64,000 bases of DNA from contig CAVOSE010000072.1 of NCBI GenBank assembly GCA_963698775.1, positions 1 through 64,000 on the forward strand, given 5' to 3'. The DNA comes from Thiohalocapsa sp963698775. GTDB lineage: Bacteria > Pseudomonadota > Gammaproteobacteria > Chromatiales > Chromatiaceae. The notes under the pieces are model-generated. The model saw only the letters and a program-made list of their open reading frames with translations. It had not been told where the DNA came from and searched no databases. The position numbers and the translations under genes are program-made. Positions 16,119 to 25,906 of this stretch are shown here, in pieces; position 1 is the stretch's first letter; each line of letters opens with the position of its first letter.

Positions 16119-18797
16119 ATGCGTCTTACCGATGTCGACCAACTCTTCGCCCCCGAGAATGTTGCGGTGTTCGGTGCCAGCGACCGCGAGTCCTCGGTGG
16201 GCGGTATGGTCTACCGCAACCTGATCGCGGGGGGTTGTAAGGGCAGTTGTTACCCGATCAATCCGAAGTGGGAGACGGTGGCGGGGAACCGTTGTTACAA
16301 AAATCTCGCGGAGTTGGAGCGCACCGTGGATTTGGCCCTGATCATCACCCCTGCGGAGACGGTGCCGGGAATCCTGGACCAATGCGGCGGCGCCAACGTG
16401 AAGGCCGCGGTGGTGCTCTCCGCCGGCTTCGGCGAGCACGGCGAGCGAGGCGCTACCTTACAGGAGCGGTTGGTGGAGGCGGCACGACGCAACCGCATCC
16501 GTGTGCTCGGCCCCAATTGCCTGGGCGTGATGAGCGTGTCCTACGGCCTCAACGCCAGCTGCATGAGCACGTTGCCCGCGCCCGGCAAGGTCGCGCTGGT
16601 GTCGCAGTCCGGTGCGATCTGTACCGCGATGCTGGACTGGGCGGCACCACGCCAAGTCGGATTTTCGGCCGTAGTCTCGCTGGGTGCCGCGGCGGATGTG
16701 GATTTTGGCGACGTGTTGGATTATCTGGCGCTGGATCCGCAGACCAATTGCATCTTGCTGTATGTGGAGGGGGTTCGCGACGCTCGCCGTTTCATGAGCG
16801 GGTTGCGGGCCGCGGCTCGGCTCAAGCCAGTGATCGTGGTCAAGAGCGGACGTCAGGCCGCGGGGTCGCGCGCAGCTATGTCACATACCGGCGCCTACGT
16901 CGGCTCGAGCGAGGTGTTTCGCGCGGCGATGGAACGTGGCGGCGGCGTGCGTGTGGACCGGCTTTGGCAGCTGTTCGCGGCAGCACAGGTGTTTGGCGCC
17001 GGGCGACGCATGTTGGGCAACCGCATTGCCATCGTTACCAATGGCGGTGGGCCCGGCGTGATGGCAGTGGATCGCGCTGTGGAACGTGGTCTGGTGCTGG
17101 CGCGGTTCAGCGACGAGACGCGCGCCGCGCTGGAGCAGGGACTGCCCGACCATTGGTCGCACGGCAACCCGATCGATGTGATCGGCGATGCGTCTGCGGA
17201 ACGTTACCGGACCGCCATCGACGCTGCCCTGGCGGACAACGGCGTCGACGGCGCGTTGGTCCTATTTTCGCCGATGGTCGCCTCGCAATCGACCGCAATT
17301 GCCGAGCAGGTGATCGAAGCGGCGAAGCAGACCCGAAAACCGGTGCTGACTTGCTGGATGGGCGAGGCCAACGTCGCCGAGGCGCAACAGCTGTTGGCGA
17401 AGAACGGTGTGCCACACCTGGGTTCACCGGACCTCGCGGTGGACGCGATGTCCTACCTGTCGGAGCATCACCGCAACCAGAAGCTGCTGATCCAGTCGCC
17501 GGGGCCGATCTCGACGCAGATCACGCCGGATGTGGACGGCGCGCGGCTGATCATCGAAGGAGTCATGGCCGATGGCCGCAAGATGCTGAGTGCCATCGAG
17601 GCCAAGGCGATCCTGTCAGCGTTTCGCATTCCCACCACACAGGCGGTAATGGCGCGCAGTGCGCACGAGGCGCTGATGGCGGCCGAGGCACTGAGCTTCC
17701 CCGTCGTGATGAAGATCGACTCGCCCGACATCGAGCATAAGTCCGATGTAGACGGCGTGCGACTGAACCTGAACGACGCGCGCAGCATTCGCAGTGCCTT
17801 TGGCGAGATCACCGAGCGCGCGGCCAAGTTGCGCCCCGAGGCACGCATCGCCGGCGTGACGGTGGAGCACATGGTGCCGACGCGCAATGCGCGCGAGCTG
17901 ATGGTAGGTGTGACGCGCGATCCAATCTTCGGGCCGGTGATCAGCTTTGGTGCCGGCGGTACCGATATGGAGGTGCTCGCAGACCGTTCCCTGGGCCTGC
18001 CGCCGCTGAATGCCTTCATCATCCAGACGATGATCGAGCACACCCGCGTCGCACGTCTGATGGGGGCCTTCAGCAACATGCCGCCGATGAACCGTCAGGC
18101 CCTGTCGAAGGTGCTGCAGCGCGTCTCGGAAATAGTCTGCGAGCTGCCGGAGATCATCGAAATGGAGATCAACCCGCTGATCGGAAACGACATGGACGTG
18201 ACCGCGGTGGACGCCCGGATTCGCGTCAACTACCGACCGTCGCAGCAGTCGCTGTACGGGCACATGGCCATCCACCCCTATCCCCAGCACCTGATCGAGC
18301 GCGTACCGTTGCCGGAGGGGATCGACCTCACCATCCGCCCGATTCGCCCCGAGGATGCGCAGATGGAGCAGGACTTCGTGCGCGGCCTGTCGCCGCAGAC
18401 CAAGTACTTCCGCTTCATGCAGGCGATCAAGGAACTGACGCCGGAGATGCTGGTGCGCTTCACGCAGATCGACTACGACCGCGAGATGGCGCTGATTGGG
18501 GTGATCGAAGAAGACGGCCAGGATATCCAGGTCGGCGTCGCCCGCTACATGTCCCGTCCGGGCGGCGATAGCTGCGAGTTCGCGATCGTCGTCTCCGATC
18601 ACTGCCGCGGCCGCGGCGTCGGCGCACGGCTGATGCGCTCACTGATGCAGAACGCCCGCGATCAGGGCCTGCGCATCATGGAGGGCGAGGTGCTCACGGC
18701 CAATAACCGCATGTTGGCGCTGGTCAAGTCACTCGGCTTCCGCATTCAAACAGATCCCCACGACACCAGCGTGAAGCTGGTGACGAAGATGCTGTAA
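16119..18797 (+). CDS. Pat-type protein acetyltransferase (NDP-forming acyl-CoA synthetase fused to GNAT)
   Basis: An 892-residue protein. ATG 16119 has GGAGGG about 10 bases upstream. The CoA-binding domain begins VAVFGASDRESSVGG; the succinyl-CoA-synthetase-like part contains GPNCLGVM and a SHTGAYVGSSEVFRAA segment; an ATP-grasp domain lies around residues 480-700 (FPVVMKIDSPDIEHKSDVDG, FGAGGTDMEVLAD). The GNAT domain is C-terminal (SDHCRGRGVGARLMRSLMQ). This layout is that of E. coli PatZ (YfiQ/Pka) and Salmonella Pat, which acetylate lysines of metabolic enzymes such as Acs. The divergent deacetylase gene fits a writer/eraser pair. Confidence 0.9.
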   Translation: MRLTDVDQLFAPENVAVFGASDRESSVGGMVYRNLIAGGCKGSCYPINPKWETVAGNRCYKNLAELERTVDLALIITPAETVPGILDQCGGANVKAAVVLSAGFGEHGERGATLQERLVEAARRNRIRVLGPNCLGVMSVSYGLNASCMSTLPAPGKVALVSQSGAICTAMLDWAAPRQVGFSAVVSLGAAADVDFGDVLDYLALDPQTNCILLYVEGVRDARRFMSGLRAAARLKPVIVVKSGRQAAGSRAAMSHTGAYVGSSEVFRAAMERGGGVRVDRLWQLFAAAQVFGAGRRMLGNRIAIVTNGGGPGVMAVDRAVERGLVLARFSDETRAALEQGLPDHWSHGNPIDVIGDASAERYRTAIDAALADNGVDGALVLFSPMVASQSTAIAEQVIEAAKQTRKPVLTCWMGEANVAEAQQLLAKNGVPHLGSPDLAVDAMSYLSEHHRNQKLLIQSPGPISTQITPDVDGARLIIEGVMADGRKMLSAIEAKAILSAFRIPTTQAVMARSAHEALMAAEALSFPVVMKIDSPDIEHKSDVDGVRLNLNDARSIRSAFGEITERAAKLRPEARIAGVTVEHMVPTRNARELMVGVTRDPIFGPVISFGAGGTDMEVLADRSLGLPPLNAFIIQTMIEHTRVARLMGAFSNMPPMNRQALSKVLQRVSEIVCELPEIIEMEINPLIGNDMDVTAVDARIRVNYRPSQQSLYGHMAIHPYPQHLIERVPLPEGIDLTIRPIRPEDAQMEQDFVRGLSPQTKYFRFMQAIKELTPEMLVRFTQIDYDREMALIGVIEEDGQDIQVGVARYMSRPGGDSCEFAIVVSDHCRGRGVGARLMRSLMQNARDQGLRIMEGEVLTANNRMLALVKSLGFRIQTDPHDTSVKLVTKML

Positions 18798-18801
18798 CGG
18801 T

Positions 18802-19284
18802 TCAGGACGGCGCATCCGGCCAGAAGTCGCCGTCCAGCAGCTGCTCGATGCTGAAGGGGCAGGACTCGGGAAATCGCGAGTCCGGGAGCCCTGTTTCGGT
18901 GATCGCCCGTTCTCTGGCCAGGGCGTAGCCCTTTGCCACAAGCCCCTCGGCACGGGGTTTCAAGCTCGGGCTGTCCGCGAGGATCTCGTGGATGGCGTGG
19001 CGGGCGCTCAATATCGACAGTCGCCAGCTGCGGCTGCGACGCTCGGGCTGGAACTCCCATTTGAGCATGTGCATGACCAGCACTTGCAGGTGGCTGCCCA
19101 GCGCTCGGCGCTCGCTCTTGCCCATGTCCTCCAACTCCTCGGCCAGATGCTCCACGTCGATCTCGGTTAGCCGTCGTGCGCGCAACAGCGCCGCGTTGTC
19201 CTCGGCCCAAGCGACCAGGTCTACCTCGTAATCGTTGAAGGCGGGTGTCGATGTGGTCGGTGGCAGTGGGTGCAGGTTCGACAT
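18802..19284 (-). CDS. DUF29 family protein
   Basis: A 160-residue protein: YEVDLVAWAEDNAALLRARR then LAEELEDMGKSERRALGSHL and LQVLVMHMLKWEFQPE. This is the DUF29 signature, a small helical protein of unknown function found in multiple copies in cyanobacteria and purple sulfur bacteria. It is convergent with the acetyltransferase gene, with 4 bp between the stops. The start at 19284 begins immediately before the conserved domain. Confidence 0.85.
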   Translation of the reverse strand: MSNLHPLPPTTSTPAFNDYEVDLVAWAEDNAALLRARRLTEIDVEHLAEELEDMGKSERRALGSHLQVLVMHMLKWEFQPERRSRSWRLSILSARHAIHEILADSPSLKPRAEGLVAKGYALARERAITETGLPDSRFPESCPFSIEQLLDGDFWPDAPS

Positions 19285-19512
19285 GGCTAGGTGTCTTCCG
19301 GGTTGCGGTTGCGGACATGCTCGCCGATCGGTCGTGTCTTCGCAAGCTGATGGGTTGCACGCCGACGATTCAGGCTCTATCAGAGCAGACCCCGGCGGAT
19401 GAGGCCGCAGCTTGCCGAACCGCAACGGATCGGCGGCATCTGACCGGCACGGGCTCAGCTTTTGAGTCACCCCCCGCGTTAACCTCCGACGACGTGAACT
19501 TGGGGGGTGACG

Positions 19513-21999
19513 ATGGGGATCAACATGAACGCCGCGACCGCCGGCACGCTTAGGCCGGGCCTGCGGGACTTGGCCGGTGCGGCGGATGCCGCGGCTGACG
19601 GCGACGAGCGGCTCGCGCGCCTGCTGGCCGGTCTCAAGCGCAAGTACACCGGGCGCATCACCGGTGAGCTGGCGATGCCGGCGCTCTCCGCGCGCTATCT
19701 GGACCTGCCCGCCGACATGCATCCGGACCTGCGCCGGGCGCTGGCGGCGCGCGGACTGGAGCGCCTCTACAGCCATCAGCGCGCGGCCTGGGATCTGGCG
19801 CGTGCCGACCGGCACCTGGTGGTGGCGACGCCGACCGCGTCCGGCAAGACGCTGTGCTACAACCTGCCGGTGCTCGATGCGGTGCTCAGCCGCGGCGCCA
19901 AGGCGCTGTACCTGTTTCCGACCAAGGCGCTGGCCCAGGACCAAGTGGCGGAACTGGCGGAGTTGAATCGATCAGGGCGTGCGGGTGCGCCGGAATTGGG
20001 CGTAAAGGCCTTCACCTTCGACGGCGACACCCCCGGCGATGCGCGCAAGGCGGTGCGCACCCGCGGCGACATCGTGCTGTCGAATCCGGACATGCTGCAC
20101 CAGGCGATCCTGCCGCATCACACCAAATGGGCGCAGTTCTTCGAGTCGCTGGCCTTTGTGGTCGTCGATGAACTGCACAGTTATCGCGGCGTCTTCGGTG
20201 CCCATGTGGCCAATGTGTTTCGACGCCTGAACCGCATCTGTCGCTTCTATGGCAGTGCGCCGCGCTTCATCTTCGCATCCGCCACCATCGCCAACCCGGA
20301 CGAGCTGGCGTCGAAGCTGATCGGCGAACCGGTGGCGGCCATTACCGACAGCGGCGCGCCCCGTGGCGCCCGGCACCTATTGCTGTGGAATCCGCCGGTG
20401 ATTGATCCGGACCTTGGCATCCGCGCCTCGGCCCGCTCCCAGACCACGCGCATCGCCCGCGCGGCGACGAGGGCCGGCCTCAAGAATATCGTCTTCGCCC
20501 GCTCGCGGCTGATGGTGGAGGTGATCACCAAATACCTGAAAGACGTGTTCGACCGCGACCCGCGTCGCCCGCCGCGGGTGCTGGCCTATCGCGGCGGCTA
20601 CCTGCCGAGCGAGCGGCGCGGCACCGAACGGGCGTTGCGCGCCGGGCGCGTCGACTGCGTGGTCAGCACCTCTGCGTTGGAATTGGGCGTGGACATCGGC
20701 GCGCTGGACGTGGCGGTGCTGAACGGCTATCCGGGCACCATCGCCGCCACCTGGCAGCGGCTCGGACGGGCAGGGCGGCGCAACCGGCCCAGCCTGGGGG
20801 TGCTGGTGGCTAGCAGCGATCCGCTGGATCAGTACATGGTGCGGCATCCGGAGTTCTTCCTCGGCCGCTCGCCGGAGCATGCCCGCATCCATCCGGACCA
20901 GTTGCTGATCCTGATGGACCATGTGCGCTGCGCCGCCTTTGAACTGCCGTTTCAGGATGGCGACCAGTTTGGTGGCGAAGACCTGAACGAGATGCTCAGC
21001 TATTTGCGCGACGAGGGCGTGCTGCAACGCCAGTCCGGAGATGGCGTTGGGCGCTGGTACTGGATTGCCGACAGCTATCCGGCCAATGCCGTATCGCTGC
21101 GCTCGGTCGCGGAGGGTAACTTCGTCGTCATCGACATCTCGGATGGCAAGCAGACCATCATCGCCGAGGTCGACTACAGCGGCGCGCCGGGGACCGTCTA
21201 CGAGGGCGCGATCTATATGGTGCAGTCACAGCCCTATCAGGTAGAGCGGCTGGACTGGACCGGGCGCAAGGCGTTCGTGCGCAAGACCCGCGCCGACTAT
21301 TACACCGATGCGATCGACTATACCCGGCTCAAGATCCTGGAGCGCTTCGACGATTGTCGCGACGCGCGCGCGGCCACCGCTCACGGCGAGGTGCATCTGG
21401 TGCGCCGCTACCCCGGCTACAAAAAAATCCGCTACTACAGCCACGACAACATTGGCTACGGCAACATCGACCTGCCGGATCAGGAGATGCACACCACGTC
21501 GGTCTGGTGGCAGGTGCATCCGACGGTGCTCGAGCAGGCCCTGCCCAGCCGCGAGCGGGCCATCGAGGGCTTTCTCGGCGCCGCCTACGCGCTGCATCAC
21601 GTCGCCGCGCTGCGCGCCATGGCCGAGGTGCCGGACCTGGGCCGAGCCGTCGGCGACGGCCAGGGCAGCTGGTTCGCGGTGCTCGGTAACGACGGTCGCG
21701 GCCAACTGCGCGGGCCGAACAATGAGGCCTTGGACCGCGTGCCGAGCGACCGCTTTGAGCCGACCCTGTTCCTGTACGACAACTTCCCCGGCGGGGTCGG
21801 TCTGTCCGCGCCGCTCTTCGATGCCGCCGTGCAGCTGGTTGCCGATGCCCTCGGCCTGGTTCAGGGCTGCGCCTGCACCGCCGGCTGTCCCGCCTGCATC
21901 GGTCCCGTGTTGCCCGGCGACGAACAGCGTGTCCAAACGCCCAAGCAGGCGGCCCTGACGGTGCTCTCCCTATTGTCTACGCAAGCTGCCACACCATGA
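19513..21999 (+). CDS. mrfA: MrfA-like DEAD/DEAH-box helicase
   Basis: An ~828-residue superfamily 2 helicase. Motifs: LYSHQRAAWDLA (Q-like), ATPTASGKT (Walker A), VVDELHSYRG (DELH, motif II), FASATIANP (motif III), STSALELGVDIGALD and QRLGRAGRRNRPS (motif VI). The C-terminal DUF1998 region ends with the four-Cys cluster CACTAGCPACIG. This architecture is that of B. subtilis YprA/MrfA, a 3'-5' helicase that repairs mitomycin C damage with the MrfB exonuclease; a MrfB-like gene follows 120 bp downstream. ATG 19513 has a G-rich ribosome site directly upstream; GTG 19507 is an alternative. Confidence 0.85.
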   Translation: MGINMNAATAGTLRPGLRDLAGAADAAADGDERLARLLAGLKRKYTGRITGELAMPALSARYLDLPADMHPDLRRALAARGLERLYSHQRAAWDLARADRHLVVATPTASGKTLCYNLPVLDAVLSRGAKALYLFPTKALAQDQVAELAELNRSGRAGAPELGVKAFTFDGDTPGDARKAVRTRGDIVLSNPDMLHQAILPHHTKWAQFFESLAFVVVDELHSYRGVFGAHVANVFRRLNRICRFYGSAPRFIFASATIANPDELASKLIGEPVAAITDSGAPRGARHLLLWNPPVIDPDLGIRASARSQTTRIARAATRAGLKNIVFARSRLMVEVITKYLKDVFDRDPRRPPRVLAYRGGYLPSERRGTERALRAGRVDCVVSTSALELGVDIGALDVAVLNGYPGTIAATWQRLGRAGRRNRPSLGVLVASSDPLDQYMVRHPEFFLGRSPEHARIHPDQLLILMDHVRCAAFELPFQDGDQFGGEDLNEMLSYLRDEGVLQRQSGDGVGRWYWIADSYPANAVSLRSVAEGNFVVIDISDGKQTIIAEVDYSGAPGTVYEGAIYMVQSQPYQVERLDWTGRKAFVRKTRADYYTDAIDYTRLKILERFDDCRDARAATAHGEVHLVRRYPGYKKIRYYSHDNIGYGNIDLPDQEMHTTSVWWQVHPTVLEQALPSRERAIEGFLGAAYALHHVAALRAMAEVPDLGRAVGDGQGSWFAVLGNDGRGQLRGPNNEALDRVPSDRFEPTLFLYDNFPGGVGLSAPLFDAAVQLVADALGLVQGCACTAGCPACIGPVLPGDEQRVQTPKQAALTVLSLLSTQAATP

Positions 22000-22023
22000 G
22001 CCAGCCCGGCAGCGCTCCCTTCT

Positions 22024-22080
22024 GTAGATGCGGCTTTAGCCGCACGGATTGCTCAGGCGTGCGGCTGAAGCCGCACCTAC
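22024..22080. repeat. Pair of REP-like palindromes
   Basis: Two inverted copies, ATGCGGCTTTAGCCGCA (22028-22044) and GTGCGGCTGAAGCCGCAC (22059-22076), together form a BIME-like unit between the helicase and exonuclease genes. Confidence 0.8.
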
Positions 22081-22119
22081 GTCGTATCTGTTCTCTGACC
22101 AACGGTCGGATCTCGGGCA

Positions 22120-23367
22120 ATGCCTAGCCTGCGCGAACGCCTACATCGCCTGCGCCCCGATGCGGTAGTCCCTGCAACGCCAGCCAACGCGGAATCCAAC
22201 AGCCTCGCCGAGCGCCTGCGACGCCTCGATCCGTCACGCCGTCGCGCGGCAAGTCCCCGCGCGCCCGACGAACAGGCGCTGGCGGATCAGCTCGGCGCGA
22301 TGATCGTCGCCCCCGGGGTGCTGTTGCTGGAGCGCAGTCAACCCCTGAATCGTCGACACGGCCGCTTCCGCCTCGCCGACTGCGCCATCGCCATGCCGAA
22401 GTTGTTCGCAGATGCTTCGACCGATCCCGTCACCTGGGCATTCATCGATACCGAAACCAGCGGTCTGGCCGGCGGCACCGGTACCTGGGCCTTCACCTGC
22501 GGGCTCGGGCGAATCGACGGTGATCGGCTGTTGCTGCGCCAATGGCTGCTGACCCGGCTCGACAGCGAGCCGAGGATGCTGGCATTGCTGGCGGATGCGC
22601 TGTCCGATGTCGAGCTGCTGATCAGCTTCAACGGCAAGTCCTTCGATCTGCCGCTGCTGCAGACGCGCTTGCGTTTGGCACGGCCCGAGATGGATGCAGG
22701 CCGGGACGCGGCGAGTCGGCTCGCGGCAACCGCGCACCTCGATCTGTTGCACCCGTTGCGCCGCGCCTTTGCCAGCCGCTGGCCGGACTGCCGGCTGGCG
22801 TCCGCGGAGCAGCGTCTGCTCGGTTTTCAGCGCGACGACGACCTGCCCGGTGCCGAGGCGCCAGCGGCCTGGCTGGATTGGTTGCGTCGCGGCGACGGTG
22901 CGCGGCTCGGCGCCGTGCTGCGGCACAACCGGCTCGACCTGGTCTCGTTGCTGGCGCTGGTGCCGGCCTTGGTCGCGGTTGAGCACGATCCGTTGGCGAA
23001 CGGCGCCGATCTCGGCGCCCTGGCGCGTCATCGGATGCGCCGCGGCGATGCCTGCGGCGCACGGGCGCTATTGCAGGCCGCGCAGCCGCTGCTAATGCCG
23101 ACGGAGCGCCTGCTGCTGGCATCGTTGTGTCGCCGCGCCGGCGATTGGGCGCAAGCGCTGGCGCAGTGGGAGCGGCTTGCCGCGGAGCACGAGCCCACCG
23201 CGCTGGAGGCCCTGGCCAAGTACCACGAGCATCGCGGTGGTGACCTGCGACAGGCGCTGGCCCTGGTACAACGCCTGCCGTCGGGGCCGGCGCGTGAGCG
23301 CAGGGAACTGCGCTTGTGCCGAAAGTTGAATGAGGTAGTCTCGACCAAATTGCCTCTGTCTTGTTGA
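22120..23367 (+). CDS. mrfB: MrfB-like DEDDh exonuclease with C-terminal repeat region
   Basis: A 415-residue protein. After a ~100-residue linker comes an RNase-H-like exonuclease fold: FIDTETSGLAGGTGTWAF gives the Exo I DxE, ISFNGKSFDLPLLQTRL the Exo II Asp, and HNRLDLVSLLAL the Exo III HxxxD. The C-terminal third (LGALARHRMRRGDACGARAL onward) is TPR-like helices. This matches YprB/MrfB of B. subtilis, which degrades DNA with the MrfA helicase during mitomycin repair. The gene follows the helicase on the same strand, separated by two palindromes. All catalytic acids appear present. Confidence 0.8.
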   Translation: MPSLRERLHRLRPDAVVPATPANAESNSLAERLRRLDPSRRRAASPRAPDEQALADQLGAMIVAPGVLLLERSQPLNRRHGRFRLADCAIAMPKLFADASTDPVTWAFIDTETSGLAGGTGTWAFTCGLGRIDGDRLLLRQWLLTRLDSEPRMLALLADALSDVELLISFNGKSFDLPLLQTRLRLARPEMDAGRDAASRLAATAHLDLLHPLRRAFASRWPDCRLASAEQRLLGFQRDDDLPGAEAPAAWLDWLRRGDGARLGAVLRHNRLDLVSLLALVPALVAVEHDPLANGADLGALARHRMRRGDACGARALLQAAQPLLMPTERLLLASLCRRAGDWAQALAQWERLAAEHEPTALEALAKYHEHRGGDLRQALALVQRLPSGPARERRELRLCRKLNEVVSTKLPLSC

Positions 23368-23656
23368 CGATTTCGATGCCCCGATGCTTAGCAACCGGGC
23401 ATTCTGGATCGTTAATCTGGGTTTAGCTCGGCTCTCCGCACGTACCATCGGGGCTGGATCGGCATGAATTCTTCGTCACAGGAGCAGGCGATGAACCTTG
23501 TGCGATTTCTGTCAAATCGCATACCATCTGACTTGTGTTGACGCCCGCCTTCTGTGTCGCACTGGCAGTCACAGAGCTCGGCCATGCTCCTGCCGGAGCT
23601 CCTTGAGGGCGAACGTCAATACGGCGCTATCCGGTACTAGATTTTCCGGCAATCCC
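23368..23656. other. Intergenic gap, nothing recognised
   Basis: This 289-bp gap lies between the convergent exonuclease and M1 peptidase genes. No gene, strong hairpin or known repeat was recognised. Confidence 0.6.
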
Positions 23657-25809
23657 TTACTCCGTCACCAACGGCGGGCGCTGCGGCAGTTGAAGCACCG
23701 GGCGCGCGTCGGTGAACCAGTGCATCAGCGGCGAGTCGCCCGCCGGCCACTGCCCTTTGAGCCGGTTGTCCGGCGCACTGCCCGTGAACAGCAGATAGCC
23801 GTACTTGCCGTAATGCGGCAGCTTGCGTGCCAGGCCCGGCAGGGCTGCCACGTCGCCGGCGGCCACCCAGCCCAGCGCTTGCTCGCCGCGCCGGGCGGTC
23901 AGCGCGATACTGGTATTGTCCTGTTCGCCGACTGGTTCGCTGGTCTGGTCCCAACCTGGCAGGCTGACTGCTTGTTGCTCGGTTTCGAGCGCGAAGCCGC
24001 TGTCGACGGCGGCCAGTTCCCCGAGATGACGATTCTCCCAGCCGAACAACCAGACGGGTCGGTCGTCGGGCAGTCGGTCGACGACGTCGTCAGCGGCGAC
24101 TTGCCAGCCCGGATGGCCTTGTTGCCAAGCGCTTGCCAGCGCCTGATAGCCGTCGCGCAGCGGTTGCGGTGCATCCGCTGGTAGCAGCATCAGCCCGGTC
24201 TCGGCGCCGAACAGGTTGCTCAGCGCCACCGGCGATTCTTCCGGCAGCAAGCGGCGAAAGGTGTCGAAGCCTGGATCGACCGCGATGCGCACCGGGGCTG
24301 CGGGCAGCATGGTATCAAAGCGAGCGCTGCGGCCGTCGAACTCTACCAGCAGCTCGCGGGGTTCTCCGTGCTCGGTGTGAATGACGACCGGTACGGCCAT
24401 CGGAAAGGGCGCCTCGGTCTGAGCCTGATCGACGCTGCCGCTGACCCGATAGCCGCCGTCGGGCTCGCGTGTCATCGCGACCTGACTGAGCGTTAGCTCC
24501 GGCGCGCCGGTGCGCTCGGTCCATGCACGAAGAAGGGTTGCAGATCGCGTTCGCTGACGGTCTCGAAGGCGCCGCGTAGGTCGTCGAAGTCGGCGCTGCG
24601 GAATTGGTTGTCGGCGTAGAAGCGTTGCAGTCCGCGGCGGAAGTCGTCGTCGCCGAGCAGCACCCGCAGCATGTGCATGGTCATCAGCATCTTGCCGTAG
24701 CCGATCGCCTGGGAGGCCGAGCCGTGTCGGCCGCGGAACGCGGTCAGCGGAAAGTCCTCGCCCTCAAGCACGTAATCGGCGTAGGCCTTGAGCTGGTCGC
24801 GACGATAGTCGGCACCGCGGCCGGCGATTTCCTGGTTTAGGTGGTCGGCCAGATAGGCGGTGAGGCCCTCGCTCCAGTTGCCGGCCTGATAGTCGACGTA
24901 GACGCCGTTGCCCCACCAGTTATGCAGGATCTCGTGGGGGTAGGAGCTGTGCAGGATAAATGGCAGCCGCAGCACCTGCGAGCCCAGCAGCGTAAACGAC
25001 GGCATGCCGTAACCGGTTTCCCAGAAGTTCTCCACCAGCGCGAACTTTGCGTAGGGATAGTTGCCAATTAGCTCGCTGTAGCGAGCCAGATAATCGGCGG
25101 TCGCGTCCAAATAGCGCGCCGCCAGTGCGTCGTCGGGCAGTCGCAGATAGGCCTGGGCCTCGCCGAACGGGGTGTCTTTTCGGTATAGCTTAAAGCGTGC
25201 GGCGCTGAGTTGGATCTCGTCCTGGGGCTGGTCTTCGCGCCAGCCGATACGCACAGCGCGTCCGGTGTCCTGGATCTCGGGGCCGGCCCCCTGGGAGACG
25301 GCGAGCCAGTTCGGTGGCAGTTCGACGTCGAGCGTGAAGCGCAGCAAACTGTCGGGCAGGCTCGGATACCATCCGGTGTAGCCGCTGAGGAAGACGCCGT
25401 CGCGGTCGATGGTGCCTACGGACTGTTCGCGGCTGCGACCCATGCCCTCACGCACGCGCCGCATGTCGTGCCGAATGCGTCCGCCGTAGCTGATCGTTAC
25501 CGGTTCCTGGTTTTTCGGCGTCAGCCGGAAGCGCTCCAGGTGCTCCTCGTAACCGATGCGTTCGATCACCGCGTTGCCGCTGATGACTTCGGGCTGCAGC
25601 CCCTCGTGCAGCCAAAACATCACCTGTCGCTTGCTTGCCGGCAATGTCAGCGTGTCGGTGGCACGCAAGCTGCCCTGGTCGGGGTCGATGCTAACGTCGA
25701 GGGCATGGCTGACGATTCCGTCCTCGCCAACCCCCGTCTCGCTAAGGGCGGGGTGCATGAAGATGGCTGTGATCAGCAGCAGTGAAATGAACTTCGCGAA
25801 TCGTGGCAT
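23657..25809 (-). pseudogene. M1-family (gluzincin) aminopeptidase with a single frameshift
   Basis: From ATG 25809: a signal peptide (FISLLLITAIFMHPALS), an N-terminal beta domain, ENFWETGYGMPSFTLLG (substrate loop), HEILHNWWGN (zinc HExxH) and NWSEGLTAYLADH with the third zinc ligand Glu. All catalytic residues are kept. Near 24515 one extra base shifts the frame after LQPFFV; the other frame continues WTERTGAPELTLSQV and runs to 23657 without a stop. Repairing it gives ~715 residues. A periplasmic zinc aminopeptidase is expected. Whether the shift is real or a sequencing error cannot be decided here; if real the catalytic domain is still made. Confidence 0.8.
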
Positions 25810-25906
25810 GGTCGTTGTTTGCGTCGCTGGTCGGGGATGATCGAACGTGCACAAGAATCTTTCCTGCATCAGCCCCATCATGTAGAGGAACATCTCAGTA
25901 ATTACA

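Noticed and set aside
17616..18602. A 328-codon minus-strand frame within the acetyltransferase gene
   Set aside because: A shadow of a clearly identified gene with no recognisable domain.
23498..24184. A 228-codon plus-strand frame opposite the M1 peptidase C-terminus
   Set aside because: Shadow; its 5' half crosses a non-coding gap and no domain is visible.
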